Below, one piece after another: positions 60,304 through 64,000 of a stretch of DNA of 64,000 nt. This stretch comes from JBLMZI01 sp050258755 (GTDB lineage: Bacteria; Bacillota; Syntrophomonadia; Syntrophomonadales; DTU052): contig JBLMZI010000006.1 of NCBI GenBank assembly GCA_050258755.1, positions 310,001 through 374,000 on the forward strand. The letters run 5' to 3'. The translations under genes were made by a program, and so were the position numbers. A model generated the notes under the pieces. That model saw only the letters and a program-made list of their open reading frames with translations, had not been told where the DNA came from and ran no database searches. Numbering within the stretch: the first letter of the stretch is position 1; each line of letters begins with the position of its first letter.

Positions 60304-61031
60304 GCATCGGGAATTTATTCGAACTTGGCGGTGGCAGCGGTTCGTCGGACCATAAAATCTACGGTGTCTCCATTGGCATCGTAACCAACATCAAGGACCC
60401 CGAAAAGCTGGGCCGGATAAAAGTGAAGCTTCCGTATCGCGAAACCGAGCACGAAACCGATTGGATCCGGATCGTCACCCTTATGGGGGGCGCGCAGATG
60501 GGCACCTGGTTTCTCCCGGAAGTCGGCAGCGAGGTACTGCTTGCCTTCGCTGAAGGGGATGTCAATATGCCGTTTGTGATCGGCACCCTGTGGAACAGCA
60601 AGGAAAAACCACCGGAAACCAATGAAGACGGAAAAAACAATATCCGGAAAATTAAGACCCGCAGCGGTCATGAACTGATTTTCAACGACGAATCCGGTAA
60701 AGAAAACATTACCCTGAAAACCGCAAAGGGGCAGCAAATGCTGCTCGATGATAAAGACACCAAAATCGTGATCAAAGATAAATCCGGTAATAATGTGGTG
60801 ACGATTGATGGCCAGAATAATGCCGTCGAAGTCAGCGCAAACATGAAGATTACGATCAAGGCGGGTTCATGTAAACTCCTGATGGATGGCTCCCAGAACA
60901 AGGTTCAGGTGGAAAGCCCCATGAACTTGACGTTGAAAGGCCAAATGGTCAAGATTGAGGCCGGCGCCACACTTGACGTGAAGTGCGACGGCATGGTGAA
61001 CATCAAAGGAGCCATGGTGAAAATCAATTAG
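60300..61031 (+). CDS. Baseplate spike protein, gpV/gp5-like (VgrG-type)
   Basis: 243 aa. An OB-fold (about residues 20-105: IVTNIKDPEKLGRIKVKLPY, WIRIVTLMGG, LPEVGSEVLLAFAEGD) is followed by a repetitive beta-helix-like tail (TRSGHELIFNDESGKENITL and later KVQVESPMNLTLKGQMVKIE), the needle of the spike. ATG 60300 with GGAGG upstream overlaps the hub stop. No extra effector domain is fused at its end. Confidence 0.9.
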   Translation: MSIGNLFELGGGSGSSDHKIYGVSIGIVTNIKDPEKLGRIKVKLPYRETEHETDWIRIVTLMGGAQMGTWFLPEVGSEVLLAFAEGDVNMPFVIGTLWNSKEKPPETNEDGKNNIRKIKTRSGHELIFNDESGKENITLKTAKGQQMLLDDKDTKIVIKDKSGNNVVTIDGQNNAVEVSANMKITIKAGSCKLLMDGSQNKVQVESPMNLTLKGQMVKIEAGATLDVKCDGMVNIKGAMVKIN

Positions 61032-61057
61032 ATGTTTTCCCTGGAGGTGCACAGTAA

Positions 61058-61456
61058 ATGGCAGGATTTTTAGGCCGCGGATGGAAGTTCCCGGTGCAGG
61101 TCGATCAGGTGACCGGCCGGATTATGATGTCCGAAACCACGGACGATATCCAGGAATCTATCCGGATCATCATCGCCACAGCCCGAGGCGAGCGCGTGAT
61201 GCGGCCGGACTTCGGCTGCAGCGTGATGGAATTTCTGTTCGGCCCAACCGATCCCACGACCCTGCAGATGCTTCAGTCAGCCGTCCAGGATGCGATCATC
61301 AGCTGGGAACCTAGGGTGAAGGATGTCGAGGTCCTTGCCGAACTGGACCGAGCCCAGGCCGACCGGGTCAACCTCCAAATCAGTTATGTCATCCGGGCTA
61401 CCAACAACCTGTACAATCTGGTGTACCCGTTCTATCTGAACGAAGGCGTGCGATAA
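61058..61456 (+). CDS. gp25-like baseplate wedge protein
   Basis: 132 aa with the gp25/W family core: ESIRIIIATARGERVMRPDF then GCSVMEFLFGPTD, which holds the EPR-like region (ISWEPRVKDVEV) near residue 85. It joins the sheath to the baseplate core. TGGAGG ribosome site; spacing from the spike gene 26 bases. Confidence 0.93.
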   Translation: MAGFLGRGWKFPVQVDQVTGRIMMSETTDDIQESIRIIIATARGERVMRPDFGCSVMEFLFGPTDPTTLQMLQSAVQDAIISWEPRVKDVEVLAELDRAQADRVNLQISYVIRATNNLYNLVYPFYLNEGVR

Positions 61457-61496
61457 AGTCGATCGATATCGAGGCACGATTAAAGGAGAGCGTTTT

Positions 61497-64000
61497 ATGC
61501 AGCCGCCGATCCTCGATCCACGGGATACAAATGAAATAATCCAGGAAATGAAGGCATTGGTCCCCTTCTACACGCCGGAATGGCGCTTCACCCCGGACGA
61601 TCCAGATGCGGGGAGCGCGCTGATGCTCATTTTTGCAGAGATGATGCAGGAGACCATCCGCCGCTATAACCGCGTGCCGTCTAAAAACCTGATCGCCTAC
61701 TTGAATCTGCTGGGAACTTCGGCCTTGCCGCCCCTGGCCGCCCGGGCCTGGCTGACGTTTCGAAGCAGCGAAGGTACCCCGGCGCCCGTACTCGTACCAA
61801 CCGGAACACAGGTCTCGGCCAGTGGTGCCAAAGACCCGGTCGTATTTGAAACGATCCGCAATTTCATGGTTACCCCAGCCACGCTGACCGCCGGATTCAA
61901 TGTCAACGGCGAGACCGACCGAATCATCCGGCTGGATACCGGTCTGCTGACCAAAGCCCACTCGCACGGTCCGGTGCCCCTCTTCTCGGATGAGGGTGAG
62001 AACCTCCAGGCCCATGCGGTCTATTTCAGCCATCAAAACTTGTTTACCATCGCGGGGCCGGCCCAGATCCAGCTGGAAATCGGCAACACCCTGCGCCGCT
62101 TTAAAGAACAGGAAATCTGCCGTAAGCTGGCCAATCCGGAGAATACCGAATGGAGTTGGTCCAGCGGCGAAAACTGGGTTCCTTTTGACGAGGTCTCCGC
62201 CCAGGGCAGCCGTTTGACGCTCACAAAATCAAAATCCGGAGAACTGAGTCCCCAATCGGTCGGCGAACAAACCGGCCGCTGGATTTGCTGCCGGGTGAAA
62301 AACGACCGCTGGCAGGAAATGGCCGATGTCGAATTTACCGATATCAAAGCCAAAGCGGATTCCATAGTCCCAGCTCAATCCGGCGGTTTTCCGCCGGAAC
62401 ACCTGTTCAATAACGATATCGAATTCAATGAAAACACCGGCTACGCCTTCGGTGAATTCTTCAATCTATACGACATGTTCTATATATGTTCCACTGAGGC
62501 GTTTTCCAAGCCGTACGCCACGGTTTCGCTCAGCTTTACCCTGCATCATGTGCCCAATATGATGAACGACGAAAAAAAGCAGGAAATCGACTGGAAAATG
62601 GTCTTGAAAAAGGCTGACCTGTACCAGCCCGAAGCACCGCGCACGTTCATTAAGCGGGTCCAGTGGGAATACTTTAACGGCCGTGGCTGGGTCCGTCTGA
62701 CCGGCGGGACCGCTGCGGAAGAAGTCTTCCTGCACCCAGCCGAGGCCCGTAAAACAGTGACCTTCACCTGCCCGCCGGATATGGCGGAGGCTGTGGTCAA
62801 CAGTATGCCAGGCCGCTGGATTCGCGCCCGCGTTCTAAAAATTCACAACCTGTACGCCCCGGATGCGGTTTATCAGTCTCCAATGATCGAAAACGCGACC
62901 CTGCGTTATCATTACGACGAACCAGTTCTGCTGCCGGAAAACTGTCTCTCGTACAATAACCTGGAATACCGGAACCATGTGCTAAACGGTCCGGAACCGC
63001 ACTCTGAAAAGCCGTTCTTTGGGTTCGACCGCAGCCAGGCTTCGGTATATCTTGGCTTCTCCCAACCGCCTGAGAAGGGGCCGATCAGCCTGCTGTTTGT
63101 GCTCGAAACCCGCAAACCGGATGAAGCGGCTTCGCCGATGGTGGAGTGGGAATACCTGGCCAAGCGTGGTATCGGTTTATCCTGGCGGGAACTGAAAGTA
63201 CACGACGAAACCAACGGCTTAACCGAAACCGGTCTGGTGACCTTTGTCGGGCCACCCGATTTTGCGGTTGCAGCTGAGTTTGGGCAAGAGCTTGCCTGGA
63301 TTCGTCTGGTCAACACGGACGGCCGGTATGATAAAGCAGCGTCGACACCGCCGCTCATTTATTCGCTTTTCCTGAATACCACCGAGGCATTGCAGCAGCA
63401 AACCGTGGACGCCGAGTTGTTTACGGTGCCTGAAAACCAGCCCGGCCTTTCTTTTACCCTGACCTATAAACCGGTCATCGCAGAGGCGGTCTGGGTGGAT
63501 GAAACCCATCAGATTACTCCGGAAGAAAAAACCGCTTTACAGCTTGCGGATCCGGATTCAATTCAGGAAACGTTCGACGAATGGGGCAACTCGCAGCAGA
63601 CCTTGATCCGCTGGCGTGCCGTTGATAATCTTTATCGGTCTAACCCGAACGACCGGCATTATCAGATTGACCGGATTCAAGGCCGGATCGATTTCGGGGA
63701 TGATAAAAACGGGCGTATTCCTCCTTCTAACGGGGAGAAAAACCTTCGCGTCGACTATACCACCGGCGGCGGCACCCGTGGGAATCTGCCGGCGGGTGAA
63801 ATCAAAGACATGTTCAACACCATCGCTTTTATTGACAGCGCAGTCAATCACTTGCCATCCAGCGGCGGCTGCGACCCGGAAGGCCTTGATGAAGCGGTTC
63901 GCCGCGGTCCGCTGATGGTGCGCCACCGCAACCGGGCAGTCACCACGTCCGATTTTGAATGGCTGGCCCGCCAATCATCCCAGAATATTGGCAAAGTACG
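61497..64000 (+). CDS. Baseplate J-like protein (gp6/Pvc11-like), 3' end outside the window
   Basis: At least 834 aa, cut by the right edge. ATG 61497 follows AAAGGAGAGCGTTTT. The N-terminus QPPILDPRDTNEIIQEMKAL, then WRFTPDDPDAGSALMLIFAEM and NLLGTSALPPLAARAWLTF, is typical of the long baseplate J proteins in injection systems (Pvc11). The last visible part RHRNRAVTTSDFEWLARQSS is the conserved J core. It forms the wedge ring. The operon clearly continues to the right. Confidence 0.93.
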   Translation, partial: MQPPILDPRDTNEIIQEMKALVPFYTPEWRFTPDDPDAGSALMLIFAEMMQETIRRYNRVPSKNLIAYLNLLGTSALPPLAARAWLTFRSSEGTPAPVLVPTGTQVSASGAKDPVVFETIRNFMVTPATLTAGFNVNGETDRIIRLDTGLLTKAHSHGPVPLFSDEGENLQAHAVYFSHQNLFTIAGPAQIQLEIGNTLRRFKEQEICRKLANPENTEWSWSSGENWVPFDEVSAQGSRLTLTKSKSGELSPQSVGEQTGRWICCRVKNDRWQEMADVEFTDIKAKADSIVPAQSGGFPPEHLFNNDIEFNENTGYAFGEFFNLYDMFYICSTEAFSKPYATVSLSFTLHHVPNMMNDEKKQEIDWKMVLKKADLYQPEAPRTFIKRVQWEYFNGRGWVRLTGGTAAEEVFLHPAEARKTVTFTCPPDMAEAVVNSMPGRWIRARVLKIHNLYAPDAVYQSPMIENATLRYHYDEPVLLPENCLSYNNLEYRNHVLNGPEPHSEKPFFGFDRSQASVYLGFSQPPEKGPISLLFVLETRKPDEAASPMVEWEYLAKRGIGLSWRELKVHDETNGLTETGLVTFVGPPDFAVAAEFGQELAWIRLVNTDGRYDKAASTPPLIYSLFLNTTEALQQQTVDAELFTVPENQPGLSFTLTYKPVIAEAVWVDETHQITPEEKTALQLADPDSIQETFDEWGNSQQTLIRWRAVDNLYRSNPNDRHYQIDRIQGRIDFGDDKNGRIPPSNGEKNLRVDYTTGGGTRGNLPAGEIKDMFNTIAFIDSAVNHLPSSGGCDPEGLDEAVRRGPLMVRHRNRAVTTSDFEWLARQSSQNIGKV

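Noticed and set aside
51484..64000. A complete prophage or type VI secretion locus
   Set aside because: No capsid, portal, terminase or integrase genes are visible, and the TssJLM membrane complex and Hcp are absent; the gene order is that of extracellular-type contractile systems.
1..64000. CRISPR arrays, rRNA, tRNA genes or insertion sequences
   Set aside because: No regularly spaced repeats, ribosomal RNA signatures, tRNA cloverleaf with CCA end or transposase ORF were found by eye; tRNA detection by eye is limited.

Overview
The window is bacterial chromosome of moderate GC. It looks like a Gram-positive Firmicute (Bacillota), most likely a clostridial anaerobe. Evidence for this: a T-box leader on the branched-chain amino acid operon, citramalate synthase at the end of a compact ilv-leu operon, butyrate-type CoA chemistry, a ferredoxin-rich protein, a LexA box of Gram-positive type, strong GGAGG ribosome binding sites, and many c-di-GMP proteins. 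The assignment to class is inference.

Layout. 1-3.8 kb: the start of speD (minus strand, cut by the edge), a large SBP-PAS-GGDEF-HD-GYP sensor and an unknown protein. 3.9-6.9 kb: a TetR regulator, a CoA-transferase and a crotonase. 7-14.1 kb: a PH-domain membrane protein, an Rh-type ammonium channel, a PAS-GGDEF cyclase, a hemerythrin, a cupin, a secreted Pro/Lys-rich protein, a six-helix membrane protein and a nitroreductase. Between the cupin and the secreted protein lie decayed tails of a second copy of both the membrane protein and the ammonium channel. 14.2-19.9 kb: kdpD-kdpE and a KimA-type potassium importer. Both promoter regions carry 11-bp direct repeats that look like KdpE sites, and no kdpFABC is visible. 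20-22.2 kb: a candidate small RNA, an anchored protein and a ferredoxin-type protein. 22.4-33.9 kb: ilvD-ilvB-ilvN-ilvC-leuA-leuC-leuD-leuB-cimA behind a near-consensus promoter and a T-box.

34-50.9 kb is mixed housekeeping: a 669-aa unknown protein, an HD-GYP protein, an amidohydrolase, a CoA-disulfide reductase with rhodanese domain under a CsoR/CstR-like operator, a metallo-beta-lactamase-fold protein, an ArsC/Spx-family gene with an in-frame TGA that appears to encode selenocysteine (UxxC), a Cd/Zn/Pb ATPase with its ArsR/CadC regulator, a DUF3343-like protein with a cysteine desulfurase, dinB, an NlpC/P60 hydrolase and a CapA-ankyrin fusion.

51-64 kb is the start of a phage-tail-like contractile injection system operon that runs off the right edge. 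In order it has sheath, tube, tail-assembly chaperone pair, second tube, a 1216-aa proline/arginine-rich protein, LysM baseplate protein, gpD-like hub, gpV-like spike, gp25 and baseplate J. A TTTTTTC heptamer in the chaperone overlap leads exactly into the next ORF by -1 frameshift. The large low-complexity protein sits where a tape-measure gene would be expected. The operon has a sigma-A-like promoter and a leader of about 420 nt. The most novel items are the candidate selenoprotein, the frameshift pair and large protein of the injection system, and the KdpE-box link to KimA.
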